The notes: a model not told the origin generated them from the sequence alone. A DNA stretch of 64,000 nt from Plantibacter sp. VKM Ac-2880 (GCF_015351235.1 NZ_JADKSJ010000002.1:496001-560000), one strand, 5' to 3'. Counted from the first letter of the stretch, positions 50,241 through 58,882 are shown. Made by a program: numbers and translations.

Positions 50241-50749
50241 CCGGCGGGTGGCTGCATCGCTGCGCGGCGCGCTTGGGTGCGCTCCGACCGGCCCCGAGCA
50301 GCCATCACCAGCATCATGACCCCCGTCCCACCGAGGATGACGGTGAAGACGACTCCGAGTCCGGTCATCCACTCGCCCTCGCCGCCGTAGCCTTCCACGA
50401 CAGCCGCCCCCGGGTCCGAGGCCCGGTAGACGATCGTGACCTCATCGCCGACGGACGGCCGGTCACTGATGTCCCACGACTCCCAGACGGTGTGCACGCT
50501 GTCGTCGGTGGCACGGTACTCGACGCGGAAGTCGAGGTCCGAGGCCTCCACGCCGTCCTGCACCTCGGTGATCATGCCGGTGGTGCGGGTCCCCGTCTGG
50601 AGCAGCTCGTCGTCGGCCATCCGGAGGCCGACCCCGATCGCGATCATGACCGGGCCGACGAGCAACATGCCGAGGATGAGGGCGACCGCGCCGAAACTCT
50701 TGCGGGTCGGGTGCGTTGCGGCGGGCGCCGGCTGCTTCTGGAGGTCCAC
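50231..50749 (-). CDS. DUF3592 membrane protein
   Basis: A 172-residue protein with one hydrophobic helix near residues 20-42 and another near 128-150, flanking an external beta-rich domain. The DUF3592 landmarks are TGTRTTGMITEVQ near 52, DFRVEYRATD near 72 and VGDEVTIVYRASDPGAAVVE near 98. Function unknown; members occur near secretion or toxin-related genes but nothing of the kind is visible here. The start is a GTG at 50749. Confidence 0.85.
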   Translation of the reverse strand: MDLQKQPAPAATHPTRKSFGAVALILGMLLVGPVMIAIGVGLRMADDELLQTGTRTTGMITEVQDGVEASDLDFRVEYRATDDSVHTVWESWDISDRPSVGDEVTIVYRASDPGAAVVEGYGGEGEWMTGLGVVFTVILGGTGVMMLVMAARGRSERTQARRAAMQPPAGQR

Positions 50750-50793
50750 CCGCCTATCTCAACATACGTTGGACGCGGCTCGACACAGCTTCC

Positions 50794-51303
50794 TCAAGCC
50801 GACGCCTCCGGCGCCTCCGTCGCTCCGGTCCGGCCGTCGGCGAAGCGCTGGCGCGCGTGCTGGTTGCGGGAGCCGATCGGCACCGCCTCGGTCGCCGCCG
50901 GCAGCCCCATCGCGGGCGTCGACACGTAGATGCTCTCGGCCCGCTCGACCAGGAACGTCTCGTGCCAGACTCCGACCGCCTTCGGTGCCGACCTGGCACG
51001 CCGGTTGAACCGCGACCAGGCCGGTCGATGCTCCGAGGCGGGCGCGGACGCGTAGGCGTAGAGCTTCTCGATCGACGACCAGTACTGGACGAGGTACGGT
51101 CCGGACGCACCGAGCAGGATGTGCGAGCCGAGCAGGCCGGAGTCCGGGTCGGTCATCAGCTCGCGCAACATGCGCGGCATCTCTCCGAAGATCGGCATCC
51201 ACTGGTCGGGACGCCACCACTGGTTGACGGTCATGCCGATGTGGAAGACGACGAGCTCCCCCTCGTGACGGTGGGTGATTCGGCCGGCGACGACGCGTGA
51301 CAT
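50794..51303 (-). CDS. DUF4188 (monooxygenase-like) protein
   Basis: A 169-residue soluble protein of the DUF4188 family, recognisable from VFHIGMTVNQWWRPDQWMPI near residue 19, LLGSHILLGASGPYLVQYW near 56, and a GVWHETFLVERAESIYV strand near 112. The fold is a ferredoxin-like dimeric alpha/beta barrel shared with small haem-free monooxygenases; no activity is established. AAGGAG lies six bases upstream of the ATG. The gene is divergent from a MerR-type regulator, with palindromes between them. Confidence 0.85.
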   Translation of the reverse strand: MSRVVAGRITHRHEGELVVFHIGMTVNQWWRPDQWMPIFGEMPRMLRELMTDPDSGLLGSHILLGASGPYLVQYWSSIEKLYAYASAPASEHRPAWSRFNRRARSAPKAVGVWHETFLVERAESIYVSTPAMGLPAATEAVPIGSRNQHARQRFADGRTGATEAPEASA

Positions 51304-51329
51304 ACACTGCTCCTTGTTCGATAGGGACG

Positions 51330-51357
51330 CTATCCAAGTTGGATAGTAGCACTATCC
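51330..51357. promoter_or_regulatory. Overlapping palindromes between DUF4188 and MerR genes
   Basis: CTATCCAA-g-TTGGATAG (51330-51346) is a perfect 17-base palindrome, and GGATAG-tagca-CTATCC (51341-51357) overlaps it, so three GATAG/CTATC half-sites are in line. A further GATAGGGACGCTATC (51320-51334) extends the series. MerR regulators bind such dyads between promoter elements. Confidence 0.65.
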
Positions 51358-51373
51358 ATGCGAGAAGGACACG

Positions 51374-52012
51374 ATGAGGATCTCCGAACTCGCCGCGGCA
51401 TCCGAGGTGCCGGTGGCGACCATCAAGTACTACCTGCGCGAACGACTCCTCCCGGAGGGCGAGCGCACCTCGGCGACCCAGGCGCGGTACGGCGACGCCC
51501 ACCTGTCCAGGCTCCGGGTCATCCGAGCCCTCCTGACCGCCGGCGTCAGCATCGCCGAGACCCGGAACGTCGTGGCCGCCCTCGACGCACCGCCGCCGGG
51601 CCCGTACGACCTCCTCGGCGTGGCACACGCCGCCGTCACCCCGCGCCCCGCAGGACCCCTCGACACCACGCGCGCGCTCGAGCTCTACGAGCGGCTCGGC
51701 GGCGCCGCGGACCAGTGCGACCCCGGACTCCTCGCCGGCCTCGCCCAGGCGCTCGACACCCTGGAGCGCGCCGGCTTCACGGTGCCGCCCGAGGTGCTCG
51801 ACCGCTACGTGGAGGCCGCTCGTCGCATCGCCGAAGCGGAGATCGACGGCATCCCCGCCGATTCCCCCGAGCTCGCCGTGCAGTACATCGTGCTCGGAAC
51901 GGTCCTCTCCGAACCGCTCATCCTGGCCCTCCGCCGGGCGGCACAGCAGGTGGTGTCCTCGGCGCGGTTCGGCGGGCCGGACGCGGCGATGCCGACGGCA
52001 CCGACGGTCTGA
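51374..52012 (+). CDS. MerR-family transcriptional regulator
   Basis: A 212-residue regulator. The MerR HTH (RISELAAASEVPVATIKYYL, then RERLLPEGERTSATQARYGD) occupies residues 2-45; the wing and dimerisation helix continue to about 75. The C-terminal 130 residues are an effector domain with no cysteines, so a metal sensor of the MerR/CueR type is excluded. AAGGA precedes the ATG. It probably controls the divergent DUF4188 gene and itself through the GATAG palindromes. The ligand is unknown. Confidence 0.9.
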   Translation: MRISELAAASEVPVATIKYYLRERLLPEGERTSATQARYGDAHLSRLRVIRALLTAGVSIAETRNVVAALDAPPPGPYDLLGVAHAAVTPRPAGPLDTTRALELYERLGGAADQCDPGLLAGLAQALDTLERAGFTVPPEVLDRYVEAARRIAEAEIDGIPADSPELAVQYIVLGTVLSEPLILALRRAAQQVVSSARFGGPDAAMPTAPTV

Positions 52013-52015
52013 GCG

Positions 52016-54040
52016 TCAGGCGTCGAGTTCCGCCAGCGTGGGCGGGTTCGCGCCCGGGCGCGACACCGTGACACTCGCCGCCCGCGCAGCACGCTCGAGG
52101 AGTCGCCGGAGGTCGTCGTCGGCGATCGCCCCGAGCCGCTCCTCGGCCCCGGGCCCGGACACCCCGGCGGTCAGCAGGCCGTCGATGAGCGCCCCCATGA
52201 ACGTGTCGCCGGCACCGACGGTGTCAGCCACCGTCACCCGTGGCGTCGCGATCTCGAACACCGAGCCGGCGCGCACCACGAGGGCTCCGTCGCCACCCCT
52301 CGTCACGACGACGAGCCCGGGGCCTGACGACACCCACTGCTTCGCCGCGTCGACGAGCGCGAGGTCGGGGTGCAGGAAGGCGACGTCCTCGTCACTCGCC
52401 TTCACGACGTGGGCGCGTGCGATGCACTCGAGGGCCGTCCGCCGAACACGCTCGGCGTCGTCGACGAGCGTGGGACGGATGTTGGGGTCGTAGGTGATGA
52501 GCGCCGCATCCCGACGCGACTCCACCAACGCACGCAGTCGGCTGGCGCTCGGCTCGAGCACCGTGGCGATCGAGCCGGTGTGGACGACGGACGCGTCCGG
52601 CGCATCCGTGGCGTCGAGGTCGAGGGAGAGGTCGAACTCGTAGGTGGCCGCACCGTCCGCGTCGAGCGTCGCCTGCGCCGTCGACGTCCGACCGGTCGGG
52701 GCCGACACCAGCGAAACGCCGGACGCGTCGAGCCAGGACCGGATCGCCGCGCCGCGCTCGTCGTCGCCGACGTGGGTCACGAGCGCCGGGACCCGGCCGA
52801 GTCGGCCGAGGGTGATGCCGACGTTCGCCGGGCTGCCACCGGGACTCTCGGCCTGCGTCCGGTCGAGGCGACGGACGATGTCGATGAGCGTCTCGCCGGC
52901 GATGAGCACGTCGGTCGTCGGGGTCGTGTGCATGGCTGTTCTCTCTGCTGGGTCCGGGTCAGACGGCGTCGGGTGATGGGGTGTCGAGTGACGGAGCGGC
53001 TGGTGACGGAGCGGCTGGGGCAGGGCGGCGAGCGAGTCCCGCTCGATGATCGGCATGGTGACGAGCTCGTGCCCGAGGGCGTGCCGACCGAGGAGCATCG
53101 ATGCTCCGAGCGCGCCGATCTCCTGGTAGGGCAGCCGGGCGGTGGTGAGCCCGGGCCGGAGGTAGCCAGCCAGGATCTCGTCGTCGAAGGAGACGACGGA
53201 GACGTCCTGCGGGATCCGGCGTCCCCGTTCGAGCAGCACCTGGTACGCCCCGAAGGCGACGCCGTCGTTCGCGGCGAGGATGGCCGTGACGTCGGGGTGC
53301 CGGTCGAGCAGCGCGACCGTCGCCTCATAGCCCGGCTCCGGTTGCCACTCCGGGATGTCGACGCGCGCCGGTTCGATGCCCGCCTCGGCGAACGCTGCGG
53401 CGATGCCCTCGAAGCGGAGCGCCACCGTCGCGGTCTGGCGGAGGTCACTGACGACGTCACGCGGGAGGTCGCCGACCACGCCGATGCGACGGTGTCCGGC
53501 GTCGACGAGTCGCTTGGCGACCGCGTAGCCGGCGGCGCGTTCGTCGGGCAGGACGTTCGCATGACCCGAGGACGACGCTCCGTTCAGGACGACGACCGGG
53601 ACGCCGGTCGAGGTACTCGGGAGGTCGATGAGGCGGGCGCCGAGCAGGCCGATGAGGATGCCGTCGACGCGGTGGTCGATCATCGTCTCGAACGCCCGGG
53701 CGAGGCCGCCCTCGATCCCCTGGGTCTCAGCGATGAGCATGGTGTGGTCGTTCACCTTCGAGACCTCGAGGGCTCCGCCAATGAGTCCGGAGGCGTGGCG
53801 GGTCAGCGTGACCTCGTCGGAGATGAAGCCGATCGTCCGGGTCTTGCCACGCCGGAGCACCTGGGCTGCGGGGTTGGGGCGGTAGTCGAGTTCTGCAGCG
53901 GCCGCGCGCACCCGCTCCACGGCGTCCGCCGACAGCCGCGACCCCGGGCGGTCGTTCATGATCATGCTGACGGCGGCCTTCGACATGCCCGAGCGCTCGG
54001 CGACGTCCGCGAGGGTCGTGCGGCGGCGCTGGGTGGACAT
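52016..54040 (-). CDS. LacI repressor fused to PfkB-family fructokinase
   Basis: One uninterrupted frame of 674 residues. Residues 1-340 are a complete LacI-type repressor: HTH TLADVAERSGMSKAAVSMIM, hinge and sugar-binding domain ending in IIERDSLAALP. A His/Pro-rich linker (about 341-369) leads to a complete PfkB kinase from residue 370, with AGETLIDIV, the first signature GGSPANVGITLGRLG and the second DTVGAGDTFMGAL (catalytic D612). Either a fused regulator-kinase is made, or an internal ATG at 52933, preceded by a modest AGAGAG, yields free kinase. AAGGAG precedes the main ATG. Fructose or its phosphate is the inferred ligand. Confidence 0.85.
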   Translation of the reverse strand: MSTQRRRTTLADVAERSGMSKAAVSMIMNDRPGSRLSADAVERVRAAAAELDYRPNPAAQVLRRGKTRTIGFISDEVTLTRHASGLIGGALEVSKVNDHTMLIAETQGIEGGLARAFETMIDHRVDGILIGLLGARLIDLPSTSTGVPVVVLNGASSSGHANVLPDERAAGYAVAKRLVDAGHRRIGVVGDLPRDVVSDLRQTATVALRFEGIAAAFAEAGIEPARVDIPEWQPEPGYEATVALLDRHPDVTAILAANDGVAFGAYQVLLERGRRIPQDVSVVSFDDEILAGYLRPGLTTARLPYQEIGALGASMLLGRHALGHELVTMPIIERDSLAALPQPLRHQPLRHSTPHHPTPSDPDPAERTAMHTTPTTDVLIAGETLIDIVRRLDRTQAESPGGSPANVGITLGRLGRVPALVTHVGDDERGAAIRSWLDASGVSLVSAPTGRTSTAQATLDADGAATYEFDLSLDLDATDAPDASVVHTGSIATVLEPSASRLRALVESRRDAALITYDPNIRPTLVDDAERVRRTALECIARAHVVKASDEDVAFLHPDLALVDAAKQWVSSGPGLVVVTRGGDGALVVRAGSVFEIATPRVTVADTVGAGDTFMGALIDGLLTAGVSGPGAEERLGAIADDDLRRLLERAARAASVTVSRPGANPPTLAELDA

Positions 54041-54060
54041 GACACTCCTTCGTGCGGGCT

Positions 54061-54123
54061 GCTGAATCAGTTCAGCATATCGCGCGGAGCTGTGTTATGT
54101 TTCGTTTGCTGAATCCGTTCAGC
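54061..54123. promoter_or_regulatory. Two LacI operators, GCTGAATCAGTTCAGC and GCTGAATCCGTTCAGC
   Basis: The copies lie at 54061-54076 and 54108-54123, 47 bases apart, and differ at one base. The first is 20 bases above the LacI-kinase start and the second 67 bases above the transporter gene start. Palindromic arms GCTGAA/TTCAGC around a CG-type centre are typical of LacI family sites; looping or independent control of the two promoters is possible. Confidence 0.8.
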
Positions 54124-54190
54124 ACTCCCATTCATGGCTCATCGTCCGCGCCCTGCGAACGGTCGGCCCCGATTTCGCAGGAGCAACAAC

Positions 54191-55573
54191 GTGGTTGATC
54201 TGAGTCGCAGGGCGGCACTCGCCCTGCTCGGTCTCGGTCTGGCGGGCACGGCCATCTCCTGGCCGCGCCTCACCGGCGGAGACATCCCAGGCCGTGGCGA
54301 CGACGCCCTCACCGTCGCCCTCTTCGGCACCGCCCAGGACGCCGCCGCCCGGCAGTCGCTCGTGGACGGCTTCCAGAAGCTGCACCCCGACATCCCGGTC
54401 CGGATCATCGCGATCCAGGGCCAGGACTGGGGCAACTTCTTCGCGAAGATCCTCACGATGGTCGCAGCGGGCACGCCGCCGGACATCGTGTCGGTGGCGA
54501 CCGAGGGCACCCAGCTGTTCGCCGAGCGTCTCGCCCACCCGATCGACGAGTACGTGCAGCGCGACGCCGCCGAACTGCAGGAGTACTTCGACGATGTGAA
54601 CCCCTCGCTCATCGAGTCGTTCATGTACAAGGGCAACCTCTTCCAGCTGCCCGACAACTTCAACGCCGCGAACATGTACTACAACACCTCGGCATTCGAG
54701 CGCGCTGGGCTCGAGCGTCCACGAGACGACTGGTCGGTCGACGACTTCTTCACCGTCGGCCGCACCATGCAGGCCAGCGCCCCCGGCTCGTTCCTGCCGT
54801 ACTTCTGGAACAACCGGCTCTGGGGCGGCGTCGTGCCGTGGCTGTACATCAACGACACGAGCTTCCTCACCGAGGAGAAGGCACCCGGCGGCGACTGGAT
54901 GTGGTCGCGGTTCTATCCGAATGAGACGCCGCGAGGTGGCGGGTACCTCTGGGAGCACGCCGACGCCCTGAGCGACCGGACGGTGGAGAGCTTCGAGGTC
55001 CTCGAGCGCATGGTCTCCGAAGGGATCGCCGCGAACCCCGCGCAGGGTGGCGGCAACGAGCTCGTCTCCCTCTTCTCCCGCGGATCGGTCGGCATGACGC
55101 CCGCCGGTGGGTTCTGGGTGAAGAGGCTCAACGACGCCGGCCTCGGGAACGACGAGTACGACGTGACCTACTTCCCGAAGATGCGTGGCCAGCGGCACCA
55201 GTTCGGTGCCGGCGGCTACGCGATGATGCGGACCTCCGAACGCAAGGACGAGGCGTGGGAGTGGATGAAGTACTGCATCTCCGTCGAGGGGATGTCGATC
55301 GCACATCAGCAGCCCGACTCCTCGCTCCCCCGCCGCTCCCTCAACACCGAGCTGTACGGCGGCGACATCGGACCGAAGCACTGGGAGGTCTTCTACGACA
55401 CCCTCGACCGCTTCCCGACGACGGGCCCGATGCCCGCGCCACCCCAACAGGCCGCCGTCGAGTCGGCCCTCATCAAGAACGTGGTCGGCACGATCACCAA
55501 TGGCCAGACCGGTGTCCGCCGGGGCCTCGAGACGATGCAGCGGGACCTCGAACTCGCACTGAAGGGACGATGA
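54191..55573 (+). CDS. CUT1-type sugar-binding protein with Tat-like signal (second fructoside locus)
   Basis: A 460-residue SBP_bac_1 protein. The GTG at 54191 is chosen over an ATG at 54134 because AGGAG lies seven bases before it and the protein then starts with a compact twin-arginine signal, LSRRAALALLGLGLAG. No lipobox cysteine follows, unlike the other two binding proteins of the window, so it may be anchored by the uncleaved signal or released. Family landmarks are AAGTPPDIVSVATEG near residue 90 and GNLFQLPDNFNAANMYYNTS near 145. It should bind sucrose or a fructo-oligosaccharide. Confidence 0.9.
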   Translation: MVDLSRRAALALLGLGLAGTAISWPRLTGGDIPGRGDDALTVALFGTAQDAAARQSLVDGFQKLHPDIPVRIIAIQGQDWGNFFAKILTMVAAGTPPDIVSVATEGTQLFAERLAHPIDEYVQRDAAELQEYFDDVNPSLIESFMYKGNLFQLPDNFNAANMYYNTSAFERAGLERPRDDWSVDDFFTVGRTMQASAPGSFLPYFWNNRLWGGVVPWLYINDTSFLTEEKAPGGDWMWSRFYPNETPRGGGYLWEHADALSDRTVESFEVLERMVSEGIAANPAQGGGNELVSLFSRGSVGMTPAGGFWVKRLNDAGLGNDEYDVTYFPKMRGQRHQFGAGGYAMMRTSERKDEAWEWMKYCISVEGMSIAHQQPDSSLPRRSLNTELYGGDIGPKHWEVFYDTLDRFPTTGPMPAPPQQAAVESALIKNVVGTITNGQTGVRRGLETMQRDLELALKGR

Positions 55574-56523
55574 TGGCACTGCAGTCACCGACGGCGACCC
55601 GCGCGCTGGTCGTCCCACCCGAAGCGAAGTCCGGCCGCCGACGTCCCGCCCCGCGCGGCAGCCGGTCGCTCGTCTGGGTGTTCCTCGCCCCGACGCTCAT
55701 CGGACTCGGGCTCTTCAGCTTCGTCCCGATCATCGGCTCGTTCCTGCTGGCGTTCTTCCGCTGGGACATCATCTCGGCGCCCGAGTTCGTCGGCGTCGGC
55801 AACTTCGTCGACCTCGCCGCGAACCCCACCGTCCGCGTGTCGTTCCTCAACACGGTCGGCTTCGTCGTGGTCGCCGTGACGGTGCAACTCGCCGTCGCGC
55901 TCCTCCTCGCGATCCTCGTGCAGTCCCGCATGCCGGAGTGGGTCAGGACGTTCTTCCGCTCGGCGCTGTTCTTCCCGCTCGTCCTGTCGGCGGCGTCGGT
56001 GTCGCTCGTGATGTCGTACCTGTTCAACCAGGAGTTCGGTCTCGTGAACGAGTTCCTCGGCCTCTTCGGCGTCGGGGACATCGGCTGGTTGACGACCGGG
56101 TTCGGGGCGAAGATCGTCGTGCTGCTCGTCTATGTGTGGCAGAACTTCGGCTTCACCTTCCTGCTGTTCATCGGCGGGCTCGCGGCGATCCCCCGCGAGG
56201 TCTACGAGGCGTCGTCGCTCGACGGCGCGCACGGCTGGAGCCAGTTCCGGCACGTGACGCTGCCGCTCGTGAGCCCGACGATGCTCGTCGCGTCCGTGAT
56301 GGCCATCATCAGCGCGCTGCAGATCTTCGACCAGCCGTACGTCCTCACCCGCGGCGGGCCGGGAGACGACACACGCACCGCCGTCATGGTGATCTACGAA
56401 TCCGCGTTCCAACAGCTCGACTTCGGTCTCGCTGCAGCGATCGGCATCGTGCTGACGCTCCTGATCATGCTGGTCACCGCCGCGCAGTTCCGGCTCAGCA
56501 AGCGTTTCGTCTTCTACGGATGA
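55570..56523 (+). CDS. CUT1 sugar ABC permease (MalF-like, second fructoside locus)
   Basis: A 317-residue permease with six helices after a 35-residue basic N-terminus. The EAA motif reads EVYEASSLDGAHGWSQFRHV near residue 213, and TRGGPGDDTRTAVMVIYESA is the MalF-type loop. The ATG at 55570 overlaps the stop of the binding-protein gene (ATGA); a second ATG follows at 55573. No ATPase gene in the locus. Confidence 0.92.
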   Translation: MMALQSPTATRALVVPPEAKSGRRRPAPRGSRSLVWVFLAPTLIGLGLFSFVPIIGSFLLAFFRWDIISAPEFVGVGNFVDLAANPTVRVSFLNTVGFVVVAVTVQLAVALLLAILVQSRMPEWVRTFFRSALFFPLVLSAASVSLVMSYLFNQEFGLVNEFLGLFGVGDIGWLTTGFGAKIVVLLVYVWQNFGFTFLLFIGGLAAIPREVYEASSLDGAHGWSQFRHVTLPLVSPTMLVASVMAIISALQIFDQPYVLTRGGPGDDTRTAVMVIYESAFQQLDFGLAAAIGIVLTLLIMLVTAAQFRLSKRFVFYG

Positions 56524-56531
56524 GGTCCACG

Positions 56532-57365
56532 ATGTCCACCGCAGTTATCGCCCCGAACCAGACGCGCCGCCGACTGGCCACGGCGGGGAAGTTCCTCGTC
56601 CTCATCATCGCCGCCTTCCTCACGCTCGCACCGGTCGTGTGGACGCTCGTCACGGCGCTCACCCCGGCGAACGTCGACACCGGGCAGACCGAGTTCGGCC
56701 CCGGCGCGTTCATCGACGTGTTCCAGAAGATCCCGATCCTGCTCTACACCTGGAACAGCGCGCTCGTGACCCTCCTCATCGCCGCCGGGCAGATGCTCAG
56801 TGCCGCCATGGCCGGCTACGTGTTCGCGCGCTTCGACTTCGGCGGGAAGCGCATCCTGTTCGGGCTCATCCTCGCCACGATGATGGTGCCGATGCAGGTG
56901 ACGATCGTCCCGGTCTTCATGCTCATCCGCGGCATGGGACTGTCGGACACCCTGCTCGCGCTCATCATCCCGATGATCCCGACGGCGTTCGGCACCTTCC
57001 TCATGCGCCAGTACTTCATGGGACTGCCGCCGGAACTCGCCGAGGCGGCACAGATCGACGGTGCCGGACCGTGGAAGATCTTCTTCCGCATCTACCTGCC
57101 GTTGGCCGCACCCGGCCTCGCGATCGTCGGCATCCTCGCGTTCAACTACCACTGGAACGAGTTCTTCCGACCACTCATCCTCACGATCAGCGAGCAGAAC
57201 TTCACCCTCCCGCTCGGGCTCGTGACCCTGCAGGGCAACCTCGGCACCGGGTCCGTCGCGACCGTGCTCGCCGGCGTCGTCCTGTCGATGATCCCCGCCG
57301 CCCTCGTCTTCGTCTTCGGACAGAAGCCGTTGCGCGAGGGACTCACCGCCGGCGTCAGCAAGTGA
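56532..57365 (+). CDS. CUT1 sugar ABC permease (MalG-like, second fructoside locus)
   Basis: A 277-residue permease with six helices. The EAA motif is ELAEAAQIDGAGPWKIFFRI near residue 180. The ATG at 56532 is preferred because GAGG lies six bases before it; an earlier ATG at 56520 overlaps the upstream stop and would add four residues. The C-terminus QKPLREGLTAGVSK is the usual end of MalG-like proteins. Confidence 0.92.
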   Translation: MSTAVIAPNQTRRRLATAGKFLVLIIAAFLTLAPVVWTLVTALTPANVDTGQTEFGPGAFIDVFQKIPILLYTWNSALVTLLIAAGQMLSAAMAGYVFARFDFGGKRILFGLILATMMVPMQVTIVPVFMLIRGMGLSDTLLALIIPMIPTAFGTFLMRQYFMGLPPELAEAAQIDGAGPWKIFFRIYLPLAAPGLAIVGILAFNYHWNEFFRPLILTISEQNFTLPLGLVTLQGNLGTGSVATVLAGVVLSMIPAALVFVFGQKPLREGLTAGVSK

Positions 57366-57433
57366 CCGACGTCGACACCCGCACCGCGATCCGAACCACC
57401 TCGACCAGACCGATCTCCAACCGAAAGGGAGCC

Positions 57434-58756
57434 ATGACCGGCCTCCAGTCCCAGCAGCACGCCGACCGCAGCTTCCCGCGGTTGCACCCGAGGCCCGCGG
57501 CCGGCTGGGTGAACGACCCCAACGGCATCATGTTCGTCGACGGACGCTGGCACGTCTTCTTCCAGTACAACCCGGGGTCCGCCCGGCACGAGGACATCCA
57601 CTGGGGTCACACGAGCTCCGCGGACCTGCTGGCGTGGGAGGAACACCCGGTCGCCCTGCATCCCCGTCCCGGCACCACGGACGGCTTCGGGTGCTGGAGC
57701 GGCGTCGGCGTCATCGACGGCGGCCTGCCGGCGGTCGTCTACTCCGCCGCCCGCGACCGACACGGGCGCTCCGAGGTGGTCGTCGTGCACGGCTCGGCCG
57801 ACGCCCGCGACTGGAGCGGTGAGCGGATCGTCGCCGCCGCCCTCCCCTCGGACGAGCGGGTGACGATGGTGCGGGACCCGTTCCTCTTCGAGCTGGGCGG
57901 ACATCGCTGGGCGATCCAGGGCGCCGGCCGCTCCGACGTCGGCGGTGCGCTGCTGCTCTACGGCGCGGACGACCTCGACGCCTGGACGGAAGAGGGGTAC
58001 CTGCTCGACGCCGAGGCGCCGGTGGTCTCGGACCTCGCGCCGTGCGAGGGCTGGGAGTGCCCGCAGCTGGTCCAGGTGGGCGAGGACTGGGTGCTGATCA
58101 TGTCGCTGTGGTTGGACGGGCAGCCCCACCGCGGGGTCGCGTGGGCGCTCGGCTCGCTGACCATCGACGAGGGCACCAGCCGCCCGGTCTTCACCGCACG
58201 CCGCACCGGTCTCATCGACGAGGGGTCGAGTTTCTACGCGCCGCAGGCCGTGCAGTCCGACGGCTCCGACGGGCAGCCGGCGCGCGTGCTCCTCTGGGGG
58301 TGGGCGCAGGAGCTCGCACCGGCCGGCGTACCTGGCCGGTCCCAGGCGGACGCCGACGAGCACGGATGGTCCGGCATGCTGACCTTCCCCCGCGAACTCA
58401 TCGTCCGCGACGACCAGGTCGAGCTCGTCCCGGCCAGGGAACTGACGGCGCTCCGGGCCGAGCCGGTCGAGGTGGCCGCGCTCCCCGACCAGTCCGAGGT
58501 CGTGCTGACGGGGACAGGGACCGCGGAACTCGTCCTCGGCGGCTCGGGCGAGCAGACCGTCTGGCAGGGCGAGCTCGCCACCGGCGAGGAGGTGCGGGTC
58601 CTCATCGACGCGTCGATCGTGGAGATCCACCGGATGGGCCACCCGGCCCTGACCTTCCGCGCCTACCCCTCGGACGGAGAGCACTATGCCCTGCGGCACG
58701 ACGCGAGCGTGACGGCGGAGGCGTGGTCGTTGCGGGTCCCGACGCCGACCGCCTGA
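57434..58756 (+). CDS. GH32 beta-fructosidase (second fructoside locus)
   Basis: A 440-residue GH32 enzyme with all three catalytic motifs: GWVNDPNG (nucleophile D28), VRDPFLF (D148) and WECPQLV (E208). The C-terminal beta-sandwich is short, as in cytoplasmic sucrose-6-phosphate hydrolase and sucrase relatives. No signal peptide. AAAGGGA before the ATG at 57434 is a strong ribosome-binding site. Since a CUT1 importer delivers unphosphorylated sugar, it should hydrolyse sucrose or a fructo-oligosaccharide; the freed fructose would be phosphorylated by the kinase half of the divergent fusion. Confidence 0.93.
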   Translation: MTGLQSQQHADRSFPRLHPRPAAGWVNDPNGIMFVDGRWHVFFQYNPGSARHEDIHWGHTSSADLLAWEEHPVALHPRPGTTDGFGCWSGVGVIDGGLPAVVYSAARDRHGRSEVVVVHGSADARDWSGERIVAAALPSDERVTMVRDPFLFELGGHRWAIQGAGRSDVGGALLLYGADDLDAWTEEGYLLDAEAPVVSDLAPCEGWECPQLVQVGEDWVLIMSLWLDGQPHRGVAWALGSLTIDEGTSRPVFTARRTGLIDEGSSFYAPQAVQSDGSDGQPARVLLWGWAQELAPAGVPGRSQADADEHGWSGMLTFPRELIVRDDQVELVPARELTALRAEPVEVAALPDQSEVVLTGTGTAELVLGGSGEQTVWQGELATGEEVRVLIDASIVEIHRMGHPALTFRAYPSDGEHYALRHDASVTAEAWSLRVPTPTA

Positions 58757-58804
58757 TCCGCTGACGAGCTGATCGCCCGAGGGCCTGATCCACCGACGAC
58801 CTGG

Positions 58805-58839
58805 CGCCGGGGCCGCGAACCATGCGCGGGCCCTCGGCG
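58805..58839 (+). terminator. Imperfect hairpin after the second GH32 gene
   Basis: CGCCGGGGCCGCG (58805-58817) can pair with CGCGGGCCCTCGGCG (58825-58839) with two bulged bases and a short loop. It lies 49 bases after the stop and before the DUF2231 promoter. Confidence 0.4.
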
Positions 58840-58882
58840 TCAAGGTCTCCCCCGGGTTCGCGCGGCAGCGTAGCGTCCCCGT

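Noticed and set aside
52016-52933. Treating the fructokinase as a separate gene only
   Set aside because: There is no stop codon between the LacI and kinase parts and the frame is continuous, so the fused product must be considered primary. The internal ATG is recorded as an alternative.
54134-54190. Earlier ATG start of the binding-protein gene at 54134
   Set aside because: It lacks a ribosome-binding site, would begin ten bases below an operator and adds 19 basic residues before the twin-arginine motif. The GTG at 54191 has AGGAG at the right distance.
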